64,000 bases of DNA, taken from the NCBI GenBank assembly GCA_022813625.1, contig JAKLMB010000004.1, positions 868,001 to 932,000 of the forward strand, given 5' to 3'. The DNA comes from Aaosphaeria pasadenensis. Its lineage: Eukaryota > Ascomycota > Dothideomycetes > Pleosporales. The notes under the pieces are model-generated. The model did not search any database and was not told where the DNA came from. It saw nothing but the letters and a program-made list of their open reading frames with translations. Every line of letters starts with the position of its first letter. Position 1 is the first letter of the stretch. This document shows, in pieces, positions 34,301 to 45,475 of this stretch. The position numbers and the translations under genes were made by a program.

Positions 34301-36906
34301 CGTCCTTCATCGGCGGTTTCGACACTAGGATACCACCGACATTGCCATTGCGCGTCCCTATTGAAGTCGGGAAGCCTAACATCCGCACGAGAAGCTCCAT
34401 CGCAGGCAAGGGTAAGATAGGAGAGAGGAGAGGAGACACCAAGTTATTCCCAGGAGTCTTTTCTCGAATCTCGCCTCAGGTGTGAGCAAAGCATTGTGTA
34501 ACAGGTACGTACCTAAGAGGCGTGTGTACTTGGTACCCCGCGTGGCACTACCGGCGCTCACTTCCTGTCGTAGTCTAGTAAGGCGAGGTCCTTGAAACCC
34601 AGACCATCGCCTTGGATGCAATAAATTGCAATATGTCACACTGGGATTTACACCTAACCTTACCAGACATGGTCAACTCACCTCTTTTGCTTGAGGGATC
34701 AAGCCTTTTAGCAAAACTGTACCCGGCTTGCGGTTGTGCGGAGATTCAAGCTGACTGCATCAAACCCTTGAGAGAAGCAGCAGTTGTCAATGCTACGAGT
34801 ACCTGCGACCGATGCCTATCGATACTGGCGGTCGAGTAGAACCTGATCGTTACCCACGTCCAATGAACACTTTTGTTGTTGTATCATTCTATATGCAATG
34901 ATATCATGGTTCTCCTCAACCGCTATCATGACTCTTTTTGCTACTCGTACTTGCGCGGACCTGCAGCACTCAAAACTTCCTGTGATAACTAACCCCAGGC
35001 CAAGTTGAATGGCCAAGAGCTGCGTATCTCCAGCGATACGATCAAGTCGCCACTACTGTGCCTGTCGACTCATGGCTACAATGGAGTCGATCAAACTCGA
35101 TGCCGGCATTCGGCACACCCACTCAATCCATTGCATTTATCTACGCGAGGTTTTGTGACTCGAGGTCAAGGCCAAGAAGGCTGGCTGGGCTGACGACGTT
35201 TTCAAAGTTTATTGAAGCCGTGAACGAATCCAAGGGCTTTGATCTTTGTGAATATCTTGTCCGACCAGGAGAGCGTAATGCATTTGGTTTCTTCCGACAA
35301 CTTGCCTCCTCACAGTGGGAAGGGTTTTGCACGGAAGCGATGTGAAAACCAACTAATCAAGCAAAGCACGTCTTTTTGCTAACACTTCGTATCACATCCA
35401 AGCTATGATACTTAACCAGAATCATTCTCCGCCTTGGCTGCTTGGGAAAATCACAACATACGATGACTGAGTAGTTAGCCGTGACGGATCAAGAAACCTT
35501 TCGTAGGGGATGGTACTCATGAATCAAGTGCATGTTCGTCACATTTTACAACCCGCACTGGCTAGAGACGAGAACGTATTGTATGGAAATCGCACTGTGA
35601 AAGAACAAACTGATGATCATTGCTTTTTCCTTCGATCTGAAGATCGGCGACGGTAGAAGCGTGAAGAACTCCACGTGGGCGGGAGGAACAGCCACATGTT
35701 CGCACGCATGTATTTTGTATTCCTCTACCATTCCATGTCTCCTCGAAACCTTCGAACTCGCACACGACATCAGATAGCACTAATGCTCCCCTGCGAATAC
35801 GAACCTGTATGTACGCAATTATTCCGGACCCCAGACAATCGCCCTCTGATCATTTTATTCCTTTCCATCCCCAAATCTCGAGTCTCAACCTTACCTTCGA
35901 ACAAAAGTGCTCCGAACGGTGAAGTACCTGAAAACAACTCCATCGCCGCCAACTTTCCTTCCTTCCATCCTTCCCGCGACACAAGTGCTGACTCGGTCCG
36001 CCATGCCGCAACGCGCGTATGTGTGTCTGTTATCCTTCCACCAACGGGGGTATTCTCGCCCCTTGCCAAGGCCGCATCCTGTGAGAACAGCTCGACGCCT
36101 CCTCGTATCCGAGTCAGGGACGAGTAGATGCTCGCAGGGCCGGTCGAGCTGTCGAGATTTTGACAACGCCTCCCGAAAGTAAGTTTCTCCTTCTGTTGTC
36201 TACGTTCGGACCGTGCCCTCTATTCGAATGTGGCAAAGCTACGCCCACGGACGGATAATGTAATAGTTCTACCGTTATACCTTTTTGGTAAGGAAGTCGA
36301 GGCCAATTCAGTTGGCTGGAGTGAGGTCTAGAACGATTGTGCGATTGAGGAAATCGGTTGAAAATGGCAATGTAAATGCGCCCAGCACGTTGCTGCCCTG
36401 TGACATGCAGTACATCATTTACAAGATAAACGAGCATGTGATGCATGAGCGGCGACCCCGAGGACAGGAAATGAGCATGATTCTACCTTTACATTCGTAA
36501 CTATAATACAGTATCTTAATTTGTTGTACAAAAAGAGAACAAACATTTCCCTGTCTCTTCCACACGAGGCGAAGAGATTTGTGACTGGAAGCGAGGCCAC
36601 AACGACGCCCTTAGGGTTGAGTAAACGCCTTTGTCGTTACCATTTGAGGTACAACGGTGGGAATGTCTACAAGTACGATGTCGGCTTGCGGTGGAGTACA
36701 GAAAGGATCTAACTCCACGAAAGACCCATGGAGCAGTAGCGATGACTGGGGAATAGCTCAACGCTTCTTTCACTCGATTCTTAAAGTAAAGTGATTGGAA
36801 ACCTTTGACTAAGCAGAACAAGATTGATAATATGGTTCCTGCCTGTAAGTGAATTTCTATTCTTCCAGAGGAACGAAATGTCGAAGCGTGGGAGCTGGCG
36901 AGAATC
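31312..36906. other. 5.6-kb gene-poor interval
   Basis: No recognisable gene. It contains a TACGGAGTA motif at 32831 and scattered open frames of up to 150 codons (for example 35675-36127 +) that overlap frames on the other strand and show no domain. This is where the window changes from dense housekeeping genes to sparse accessory DNA. Decayed coding sequence similar to that at 42-45 kb may be present but I did not resolve it. Confidence 0.5.
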
Positions 36907-38103
36907 TCATCTGTTCAGGTGGCGTTCCCTTATCCTCAAAAGTGATCGAGGGGGTTGGGAGCCATAGAGATCTAAAGTGTCGTCGCTCGGCGGATCTAGA
37001 TGGCCCTCCTCCATCTTATAGCCAAGTTCTTCCAGAGATTCTACCGTTGGAAGGGCTCGACGTTTCGTGTTATCATTGCGACCCATCCTTTGTCTCTTTT
37101 GCTTTCCAATCGTCTCTTTTTGACCTTCGAGCATCGACTTTTGACGAACATTCTCAAGTCTATGATGTAAATTTTGTTCTTGTGATTCGAGTTGCTGTTC
37201 TCTGGCCTTTTTAAGAGCTACTCGTTTCTGTTCTCTGGTATTTTCAAGGGCCACCCGCGCAGCCTTTGATGTTTGACGAAAATTCTCAAGACTAAGATGT
37301 AGATTTTGTTCTCGTAATTCAAGTTCCTGTTCTCTGGCATTTTTAAGGGCCACTCGCGCGGTCTTCGATTGTTGTACAAATAACCTTCTACTAGCCATAG
37401 TTGTCTTCGCGGGATATGGGATCATGATCTTTGGTTCGCCTGTGTACAAGCCGACAAGTCCATTGCCTAGTCGTACATTGGGCTGTAGTTTTCCGTCTAT
37501 GAGCGTTCCCCTGAAGGTCTCCAATGCTCGATATACCAGAGGCTTCATGCTACGCAAGCTGACGGGCGAACCCGGTAAGACATGGGAGGTTGGGTCAAGT
37601 TTCACGAATCTCTTGTTGAAAACTTCCTCACGGTCTTTAGCCCAGCGGTGGTGAATTAAAGTCTGGCTGGAGGACGGAAACATGAGTCTGTATATCATTG
37701 TTAGCTGTGCATCTTGGATAGGTCGAAGTGCGGTCACCCACTGGATAATTATTTGCTTCCGAGCTTCTGGGTTGGGACCTGAGTGTCCCGATCTCTTTGA
37801 TCTCTCAGGGACTTCAAAATACGATTGCGCCCTGCGCATGTGGTTCTCGAATACCTCGTGTGAAACATATCCAGAAGCTTGAATGTAGATTGACCCGTCT
37901 TGCATATAGGCCCAACCTCCTATGGAGTCTTTGTTGGGTGTATACAAAGCGCCCAGATTGACGGAATTCCGCTTCAAGTCTAAGTATCGAGCAACACGCG
38001 AAGAAGATGTCAATTGGTCGACTGTTTCGTAGAATAGATTGAGGTGCCGTTTGGACAAACGAGTTGCCTCGTGTCTAATGGAAACGAACGGAGCCGTCCA
38101 CAT
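36907..38103 (-). CDS. hypothetical protein with C-terminal tandem coiled-coil repeat
   Basis: 398 aa from the ATG at 38103, no intron needed. A CATCAG acceptor-like site lies two bases upstream, so a 5' exon is possible. Residues 1-220 look globular (IGGWAYMQDGSIYIQASG at about 60-78, then QWVTALRPIQDAQLTMIYRL). The first motif is faintly reminiscent of GIY-YIG nuclease strands, but I would not assign that family. Residues about 238-335 are Arg/Lys/Glu/Gln-rich, with RVALKNAREQ and RVALKKAREQ units repeating every 44 residues, likely a long charged helix. The tail is basic (KRQRMGRNDNTKRR) and may carry a nuclear signal. No signal peptide. Probably lineage-specific. Confidence 0.6.
   Translation of the reverse strand: MWTAPFVSIRHEATRLSKRHLNLFYETVDQLTSSSRVARYLDLKRNSVNLGALYTPNKDSIGGWAYMQDGSIYIQASGYVSHEVFENHMRRAQSYFEVPERSKRSGHSGPNPEARKQIIIQWVTALRPIQDAQLTMIYRLMFPSSSQTLIHHRWAKDREEVFNKRFVKLDPTSHVLPGSPVSLRSMKPLVYRALETFRGTLIDGKLQPNVRLGNGLVGLYTGEPKIMIPYPAKTTMASRRLFVQQSKTARVALKNAREQELELREQNLHLSLENFRQTSKAARVALENTREQKRVALKKAREQQLESQEQNLHHRLENVRQKSMLEGQKETIGKQKRQRMGRNDNTKRRALPTVESLEELGYKMEEGHLDPPSDDTLDLYGSQPPRSLLRIRERHLNR
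37141..37357. repeat. 132-bp-period internal tandem duplication in the coiled-coil gene
   Basis: About 85 bases from 37141 recur from 37273 with roughly 10 percent mismatch, both starting TTGACGAA and ending in ACTCG. The period of 132 bases equals 44 codons, so the frame is kept. A shorter unit containing CTGTTCTCTGG occurs three times. Confidence 0.8.
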
Positions 38104-39518
38104 TTCTGATGTGGTACAAAGTGTGAAGGTTTGCCTAATATAACACAGTGCGCAGCAATTCGAGATGCCAGAGGTCGATGTTCACTGGGGCAGGGTAGCG
38201 CAGCGTTAATCCTGGCGATGGACGAGCATGTTTCAATGACACCTTGCGAACTAGATCATGAGAAGATCTAGTGAAGCGCTGACGCCAGACAGAGACGCAT
38301 TCGACGATACGGGAGCTCACAGCGTGGCGCCCTGCGGGTACAGATTGATTGCAAGTGATGATAGTATCTTCGGTGAGCCTTGAATTTGTGGCTACTCTTC
38401 CTCAGCACTGATTTAGATCTCAGCTGTAGGAGTACATTTACTTGCACGTTTAGGCCTGGCTTGCTGAATGTGATGCAATTTGATGGATTTATGCTGTACA
38501 TGACATGTAATGATGGATAAGGTACGGTCTAGGCGAAATGCTGAAAATTTGGGTGCACGGACGCTAGGAAGCGGCTCTGGACTTCTGGAGTGCAACAAAC
38601 AAGGGAACAAGACGAGACGAGACAGATCGACAAGGGCAATTGTCCACCACCTCCACCTCCACCCACTTCCAACATCCGCACCTGCAACCGACCCGAACCA
38701 GCGGTTCTAAATTCAACCTCATCCCTTTTGTTTTCCCCTCTCTTTCCGTGTTTCCTTCTGCTCAAGCCATTACTTTCGCGTGGCAACATCACAATTATGT
38801 ACTTCCTCTCCTGTTCATGTCCCCCTCGTGCGAAGCTTGCCCTTTCCACACCATCTAGGAATGCCTTTTGATTGCGTATCGTTACCTACCTACATGCCGA
38901 TGTGTCCTCGTGCGCGGGGATTTGTTTTTGCACACCAAAAACCGTCCAATGCTGATCGTGGAGTTTGGCAAACTGCTAACTTACTGACCGTTGCAATTCG
39001 ACCAGTGCCACCATATTCAAAGAGCTATCCTAGGAAACGATTGTGTCACCAACTACAAATCAACGGGAGAATTCGATATTCATTCATTCGTTCAGTCGTT
39101 AAGTCGTTCATTCATTTATTGCTGATAATCCTATTTCAAGCCTGAGCTGAAAATCGGCCTGGGATCCTTTTCAAGTGCTATAAATGCACACAAGTCCATT
39201 GGTTCTCCGAACCTTGCGCCTGCTAGATGCTTTTTCTAAACCGGAGTCTTCTTGTGCCCCTTGCGTTCCTGCTCTTTCCTTTCAGTTGAACGAAGCAGTT
39301 GCTCCCTCCATCGCTGCAAGAACCATATCCACTTATATTGTTACTGGCCCCCTCCAAGTTGAACGCTCTCGCCAACGAATCTTTGCATCTTCCATACCAG
39401 AAGGACACTTGCGGTTCGTATCTCCTAGTTCCATTCTGTCACTCATTGCACGAAGCTCTATGAAAGAACAGAGGAATGGGTGATCCGCAAGATTAAATGG
39501 AAATCTTTCTCATGGACA
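38104..39518. other. intergenic region between two minus-strand genes
   Basis: About 1.4 kb. A CT/CCACC-rich block lies at 38640-38700. No supportable coding frame. Confidence 0.5.
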
Positions 39519-40256
39519 CTATGTGGCATCGACCTTGTCGACTATACTCTCGATTGCCATGGATCGGGTTGACGGAGTCGTTGGGGTGAGCGGTGCCTTC
39601 CCGTCGACCTGCTTCACAGTAGGTTGTGTCTGCGCCTGGGGCGGTTGAGGAAATGGTGTCGGCGGTGCGGTTTCGCTTTCACTACCGGGCGGTTCGTCAC
39701 CAGCTTCGCCAACAAACTCTTCTACTTCCCGCAACCAATTTGCTTTCAGTAACTCCATGGGTGGATCTAGATCGCCGGGCTTCCCTCCTCGACGAGCTTC
39801 TGCTGCCGTCATCTTTCGCTCCCCACGCTTGTGCGGGTGGAAGTGCATTCGGCGCAAGTGGCTCGCAGCATTATAACATTCATTATACCTTTTCCCAGTT
39901 TGGCAGGCCTTGCAATTGGACAGGAAAGACTTGTCGGGCGAAGTGTCGATGGTCACCCAGACCTTGCGCGTCTTCCTGTGAACGCGATTCGTATGGCGAC
40001 GCAGTTCATGCTCGCTTCGGAAGCCATCCGGGTAATCATTGCAGGTTGGACACTTTAGTCGAACGACTCTCCTCGGCGGGGTTTTCGATGGAGCTTGAAA
40101 AGTGGGAGATGTCGTAGGGGTTCCGGAATTAGTTGGTGGTGTCAGAACGGTTTCCTTGGTCAAGTGCGGTTCCTTTGGCTCGATAAATTCGTTCCCAGCG
40201 GGCACACTAACGCCTTCGTCCTCTTTCATCTTCGCACTCGATTTCTTCGGAGGCAT
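39519..40256 (-). CDS. zinc-finger protein, DUF7896-like
   Basis: 245 aa from the ATG at 40256 (MPPKKSSAKMKEDEG). The frame stays open upstream for 63 codons without an ATG, so an upstream exon is possible. Residues about 68-145 hold two Cys/His modules. CPTCNDYPDGFRSEHELRRH followed by TNRVH is a C2H2-type finger; CKACQTGKRYNECYNAASHL followed by RRMHFHPHKRG is a second, with the linker RKVWVTIDTSPDKSFL between them. This pairing is typical of the fungal DUF7896 family, often annotated as C2H2 transcription-factor-like. The flanks are Pro/Thr/Ser-rich and disordered. Nuclear DNA binding is an inference; targets are unknown. Confidence 0.7.
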   Translation of the reverse strand: MPPKKSSAKMKEDEGVSVPAGNEFIEPKEPHLTKETVLTPPTNSGTPTTSPTFQAPSKTPPRRVVRLKCPTCNDYPDGFRSEHELRRHTNRVHRKTRKVWVTIDTSPDKSFLSNCKACQTGKRYNECYNAASHLRRMHFHPHKRGERKMTAAEARRGGKPGDLDPPMELLKANWLREVEEFVGEAGDEPPGSESETAPPTPFPQPPQAQTQPTVKQVDGKAPLTPTTPSTRSMAIESIVDKVDAT

Positions 40257-41993
40257 TTGCTTTGGAGAAAGGGGCGAGGCTGTCTGTAACACACGAAATT
40301 CGAAGCATTCCCCAGCCGGACAGGCGCGGAACTCGGTTTTCAGCGTTTGGTGGGGCGATAGCTGCCGTTCCAACGGCGCGAGGTGGCAATGAAGGATCCC
40401 GTATCGTGTTGGAACAGTAGTTCGAATGTGCTGGCATGCATCCAAACGTCAGAAGGTATCCGACCTTGTTGTTGAGTCTTTGTCAATCGGGGGGCCAGCG
40501 GGGGCTGGGCGGAGCCAAATACCTTCTGCCTGATTATCCCCGAATTTTGCGACTATGGGTGGAGGTTGCGCGCACGAGGCTGAGTTCAGCCCGGCGTCAG
40601 CCTCGCTTTGGCCATCTGAGTGGGCGATTTGACCTGCAGCCACCACCTGAAGCGGCGAGCTGACCGCCTATTGGATCTTTGCCTCAGCCTGAACGACGAG
40701 CTTCAGATTGCGACGCCAATCAAGCATAACGATGCTCACAGCTTAAAGCCATCTCGAGCCCCTTTGCCCGTTTTGTTTAACAAGAAAAACAAACAAGCGT
40801 TCAGCACACCTTTGAGGTAGATGGACCCTTATCGAACTCATGCCTAGGCACAACGTATTGCGAGCAACATCATCACGAAACCCACCACACAACCGCAACA
40901 GCGCTGGTTGTGGAATAGTGACATTCTGAGAGTTAATGTGGTCACGACTCAAGCTTGTGCTATTTCCAGTTGATCGCCTTACCAGACTGCATTCGTGCGT
41001 TGCGGTACGAGCTTATTCGCCTCGAGCTCGCCTTATTAAACCATTCACATCCAACACCCATGATCCATTGATACACGACCAAACGTCTCCATCAATCATC
41101 GAAAAGTTTCTTTGCCTCCTCTCTCGCCGCCATGCCCCACCCCGGTAGTCTATCCGCCTCCCACTCGCCTCTCTGACCCTAACGGTTCTCCTCGTTCTCC
41201 CTTGTAGATCCGAGCTCCTTTTGCAATCAGCTGCCACAAGTCTTGATTTACTGCTCGATAATGGGCTGTCGAACACGAGCCAATGGCTTGTTACGAGCAT
41301 TGGTTTATCGATTGATCCGAGCCAACGGAAGCACCCAGAGCCGCTTGCCACCTTGTCCAGTAGTGCCCGAACCAAAATGAACTAACCCTCGTGTAGCGTG
41401 CGTGTATATATATAACCTCCTAACTACGAAGAACACAACAATCTATAACCAATTGGTAAAGTCTTTATTGAATGTATCAATTGAGTAACCAGGAACGCTT
41501 CTGCTATTTCTTGCTGAGCGAAGCATTCGTATACGGCATATGGGCGTCAGACCGGGCTGACAAACCTCCGTCATCAGGAACCGTCTTTGAAAAGGATGTC
41601 GCTTTCGACAAGGCGACGGGCTAGTGGATAGATGGCATCGCAGTTCTCCCGTGTTTTCGCATTTAATACCGCCCCCAAAAACCCGCCTAAATTGCCTTTT
41701 GCGTCCCACGTTGCGGTCCATCTTTCAACTCTGGTTGTAAAAGTAATATCCCCGCAATATCACGACGATGTAAGCACTGAGGCCGGTACTTTCCTCAGCT
41801 CGTGGTCGCAGCGCCCTTTACCCTTCCGAGTTATTACAAGTCGATACTTCTGTCAGAATGCGCAAAGCTCCGCTTATTGATTCGTAAGCCTTGCCTTGAC
41901 CACACCATTGCATGTCTCGGCGTTTCAGGCCCTCAGTGTATTTCTCCTCTATGCATGCAACTCGGTTTTAATCTAGCGTTCAGGTTGGTGCCA

Positions 41994-43238
41994 TCACTTT
42001 GGTTTAGTCACCCTTCCTTTGGCTCGCATTGAAGATGCTACTTTATGTCCTTGTAGAGTCTCAAATAGAGAAAGAAATCCGAGCAGAATATTCCTCTCTT
42101 CCACCCATATTTCGATTGCATGACTGCCGTAGACGATACGATGATTTGGCTCAAGCCACAAAGCAGGGCATAGCTGAAAAACATCGTCAAACGAAACTTT
42201 GAGCAACGTAAGATATCTTCAATAAATCTTTCAGCTATCGACCACCGCATGGCATTCTCCAGACCATACACACAGTTGTTTTGCAGGCGAACTATTGCGA
42301 TTGGAGTAGAACATCACTAGTGCAGTGCAACAAAGCGTTTGGCTAACGATAACCATCGGCGCACGAGTCACCACACTATCGGTTCTATTTATGTCTACAA
42401 ATGATGTATTCCTTTAATACGCGTTCTTGCATCGAGCGCTCTCCTCGGGGAGCAGTCTGAATCGATTTGTTGCAACGATAGCTATTCCTAGGACCCCCTT
42501 TTGCAGGTTTTCCATCATGTTAAAGAAACATGAAACACACCAGATATATTGATCGCTCCACTTCTTCGTCTCCGCCCAATGGCCACTCAGCTCGCGAAAA
42601 AGATGGGGTTCAGCTCAGTCGTCAATACCTCGCTATCTGAGCCACGTAACGATCTTGGGTACAAGTCTGCGCGCTGGCCCTGAGTAACTTGTACGATGCG
42701 GTATTTCAACAGTCCCACCAGAAGAGACAGCCTTCAAACGTCTCTAAAAAGTCGGGTGCATTTGCTTTCGAACTACCAGTGCCCCTTCAGGATACCAACT
42801 GCGACATGTCTTCATGTACCCACAGTTGGGCAATTTTAACGTAGATCAGAGCCTTGGATGCAAAATATGGGAGTGTTCCCTGCTCAACATCAAACGCCTC
42901 GTCAGCCGAGTGACCGACAAATATAAGCTTACAGGCATGGAAACCTCTCTCGCTCGAGAGTTCTATGCTGATAGGTGACGGCCAATGTGAAAATACACTC
43001 GTGATGGGGTCACAAGACTCGGAAGCTCCTCAAGATCACGAAAACCTGACCGTAAGTAGAAAGAGTCATCATATACGTCTTCGATGCATCCTGAATGCCA
43101 AACGTATTTGGAATTTATACCTCCGTAGCACAAACAATTTGGTAAAGAGTTATAACCGGCACGAGCGTCAGAAAGGAACCCCTCGTTATCAAAGTATAAG
43201 GCCACCGATATGCTGACTGCTTCGTCGCTGCCTCCCAC
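41994..43238 (-). pseudogene. candidate decayed gene, unidentified
   Basis: On the minus strand, successive protein-like segments appear in changing frames separated by stops. One is 43238-42963 (contains VALYFDNEGFLSDARAG). A second, 43029-42787 (contains FHACKLIFVGHSADEAFDV), is followed in the same frame by further coherent codons after a TGA. A third is 42614-42414 (contains NMMENLQKGVLGIAIVATN). The last, 42206-41994, contains VFQLCPALWLEPNHRIV. Their amino-acid composition (Asp, Glu, Val, Ala, Ile, few Arg/Ser) is unlike chance frames nearby. No family is recognised. Multiple stops and frame changes suggest an old pseudogene; unrecognised introns could explain part of it. Confidence 0.33.
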
Positions 43239-43307
43239 GCGCTAAACCATCGTCAACGTATAGGACGAAATGGCAGCTTATGTTCATCAATTAAGTTATA
43301 GAAAGTA

Positions 43308-43688
43308 GTGAACGCCTTCTTGGCATATAATCAGTCATTTCCTAGAAGCAAGACGTTTTGCACGAGTCTCTTATGTACTAAAATTCGTCCGGCTGCTGCT
43401 CATAGCACCCGTCATTACAGTCCTTCGATAGATTTCCTCTTCGGGACTGAACAGTCTGACATTTCTCACAACCTTAAATTTGTCTTGCCTTATTGAGGAA
43501 GCCGAGACTTCCCCAACATTTGCTCTGGAATCAATCCCCATGCCAACTACACATTCTTATCTTCCATCCTTCCCGCCTTCTACTCCCGTCTCACCTCCAA
43601 TGCCCATTTTCCCAATTGGTTCAACCTGCGGGTTGGCCCGATTTGTGGGGTGTTCATCGCCGCTCTTGTGCTCTTCCTGAGACGTTGA
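43308..43688 (+). pseudogene. candidate decayed open frame with one internal stop
   Basis: A 127-codon plus-strand frame is broken only by TGA at 43494-43496. The distal part ends with a hydrophobic stretch (CGVFIAALVLFLRR) like a C-terminal membrane anchor. There is no clear ATG and no recognised family. It may be a fragment or chance. Confidence 0.2.
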
Positions 43689-44033
43689 AGAATGAGGGTC
43701 CGTGTTGGGGTGCTATTTCGCACGAGTTAGTTGTTCAAATCGGGTTGGGCTGGTAGGATTGCGGGTTGGCACATGAGTTTCTCGGATCGAATCGAAGATA
43801 GAGTATTTGTGTGAAACTTCGATGTTTCGATGTGATGCCAGAAGAAGACTGGTTTAGCGTTTCGATGAGGCGAGGATACATGGTGTCCTAGTGGTCACGA
43901 TGGGGTATCCGAAGTGCGAGTGCTTGGATATGCTGACTGTACCGCCAGCAATAAGGCACTCCGCGAAGAACAAAAGCTTTGTTGAAGTAACAGAATGCGT
44001 AGAAAAGGGTAGAAGGCTCGAGAAAATAAAATT

Positions 44034-44725
44034 TTATGCAACCTTAAGTTGTTGTTGAACATCTTTCTGGGTCCACGAATGTTGGGGCCACCATAATCTC
44101 TGCGCTAACCTCGCCACTTCATCAGGAGCAGCCAAAGCACTGGTGAGAATGATTTCAGAAGATTCCTCTAAAACAAACTTGTAGAAATTACAGCCCCGGT
44201 GTATAAGAATCGTCGATGAAAGAAGTGTTTGGGTGAATCATTGTGGCGTTGGACTTTACAGCCAAGAGGCAAGTCCCTTCACGAATATCTGCCATTTTCA
44301 TGCGCATAAACAGTACTATCAGTGAATCAAGAAGTAATTCCCATGCTGGCTCACTGCAATTTCTTTTGTACAAGGCACTCGATGATCGGTACTTGTTCTC
44401 GGTAAGAGTTCAAACGGATTGAATGCTTCGTTCAAACACGTTGGTTGTTTGTTCCGAGTATCAACCCGTCGTCCTCGATGTCTTCGATGATCATATTAAA
44501 CGAGGACTTACCAAGATAGACGAGTATCTCAAAAGAGAAAGCCTCATACTGGCTATTTGTTATGGCTGTAAGCTCATTTGCGACCATTTCCATATTTTGG
44601 GTCATCTTTTATCGCTCGCAAGGTGAACGATGATCGCAGAGAACGTGAGCCAGCGCGCAAAATTGTTTCACCCATCTGCAGAAGTCCTTCTCCTGAAGGG
44701 TGATGTCGTCGTTTGATTGATATAT
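44034..44725 (-). pseudogene. candidate decayed gene, unidentified
   Basis: Three overlapping minus-strand segments lie in three different frames. 44725-44432 contains DFCRWVKQFCALAHVL and, after an in-frame TAA at 44611-44609, QYEAFSFEILVYLG and MIIEDIEDDGLILG. 44397-44188 contains CSEPAWELLLDSLIV and ends near FIDDSYTP. 44237-44034 contains CNFYKFVLEESSEIIL, then DEVARLAQRLWWPQHSW and a TAA stop. One base would have to be lost to join FIDDSYTP to CNFYKF. This looks like one gene damaged by a frameshift and stops. Family unknown. Confidence 0.38.
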
Positions 44726-44897
44726 CTATTCTCAGCAAACGTCTTCGAAGGACCATGCCAAAATTAGGAGAAAATCCAAATTGTGAGGTTTAACGTTTCG
44801 AGTAGATGTTCGCAGTGAAATTGAATGCACAGTATCAGGGACCATTGCGCCTTGAATTTGATTCAGTCTACCGCCACAGCGGGAACCCTAGGAGAGA

Positions 44898-44906
44898 TAT
44901 ATAAAG
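44898..44906 (+). promoter_or_regulatory. orphan TATA box
   Basis: A perfect TATATAAAG on the plus strand, 570 bases upstream of the peroxygenase ATG. It could start a long leader for that gene (a 10-codon open frame begins at 44927) or be a relic of a lost gene. Confidence 0.35.
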
Positions 44907-45475
44907 GCGTGGTTTTGTGTAACAATGAAAATAGATACCATTACTCATCTAGGATAGTGATCAGCCGTCAGCCTCCCCGTCAGCGCTGAACGACCTCCAA
45001 ACCTGCATATGCTTGCAAATATCATCATTTTCATTCGTTTACGTACCTTGTTGAATTCTCGTATTTGAAATATGGTCCCTGACTGTGTGCATTCTGTGCA
45101 GGCAGTGTTATTACTCACGTTTGCGGAAGGGGCTCACCCGGGGTTCGTGACCACCATGCCACACTGCTTGCGAATCATAATCGCGGTCGCCTCGTGGCCA
45201 TTGCAGATGAACTGGATGTTCATCGCGGATTCCGTTCGCGCTCGTGACCCATGTCTTTAATCTAGAGGTACCGCGCCCCAGGCTACACACCGGTACTTTA
45301 CTTTACTTTACCAAGTGAGAGCAAACGTCGGCTCACCGTCAATTCGACGAGCCTATAACTATTGTGTCTTATCCTCCTTCTTCGTTTTATTCAATTATTC
45401 CTCTTTACGATACTTTCCTGAGCCCGAGACTGGTCGATCAAGCAATTCATTCACCTAACTGACTAGACTCACATC

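Larger units (their letters stand above)
40257..45475. other. 5.2-kb gene-poor interval with decayed coding tracts
   Basis: It contains the three degenerate stretches listed separately (41994-43238, 43308-43688 and 44034-44725) and two TATA-like elements (about 41406-41413 and 44898-44906). Otherwise no recognisable gene. Base composition is not strongly AT-rich, so heavy RIP is not evident. Confidence 0.5.

Noticed and set aside
40257..40445. N-terminal extension of the DUF7896-like protein
   Set aside because: The 63 upstream codons contain no ATG (the frame opens at TTG), so translation was started at 40256; an upstream exon remains possible.
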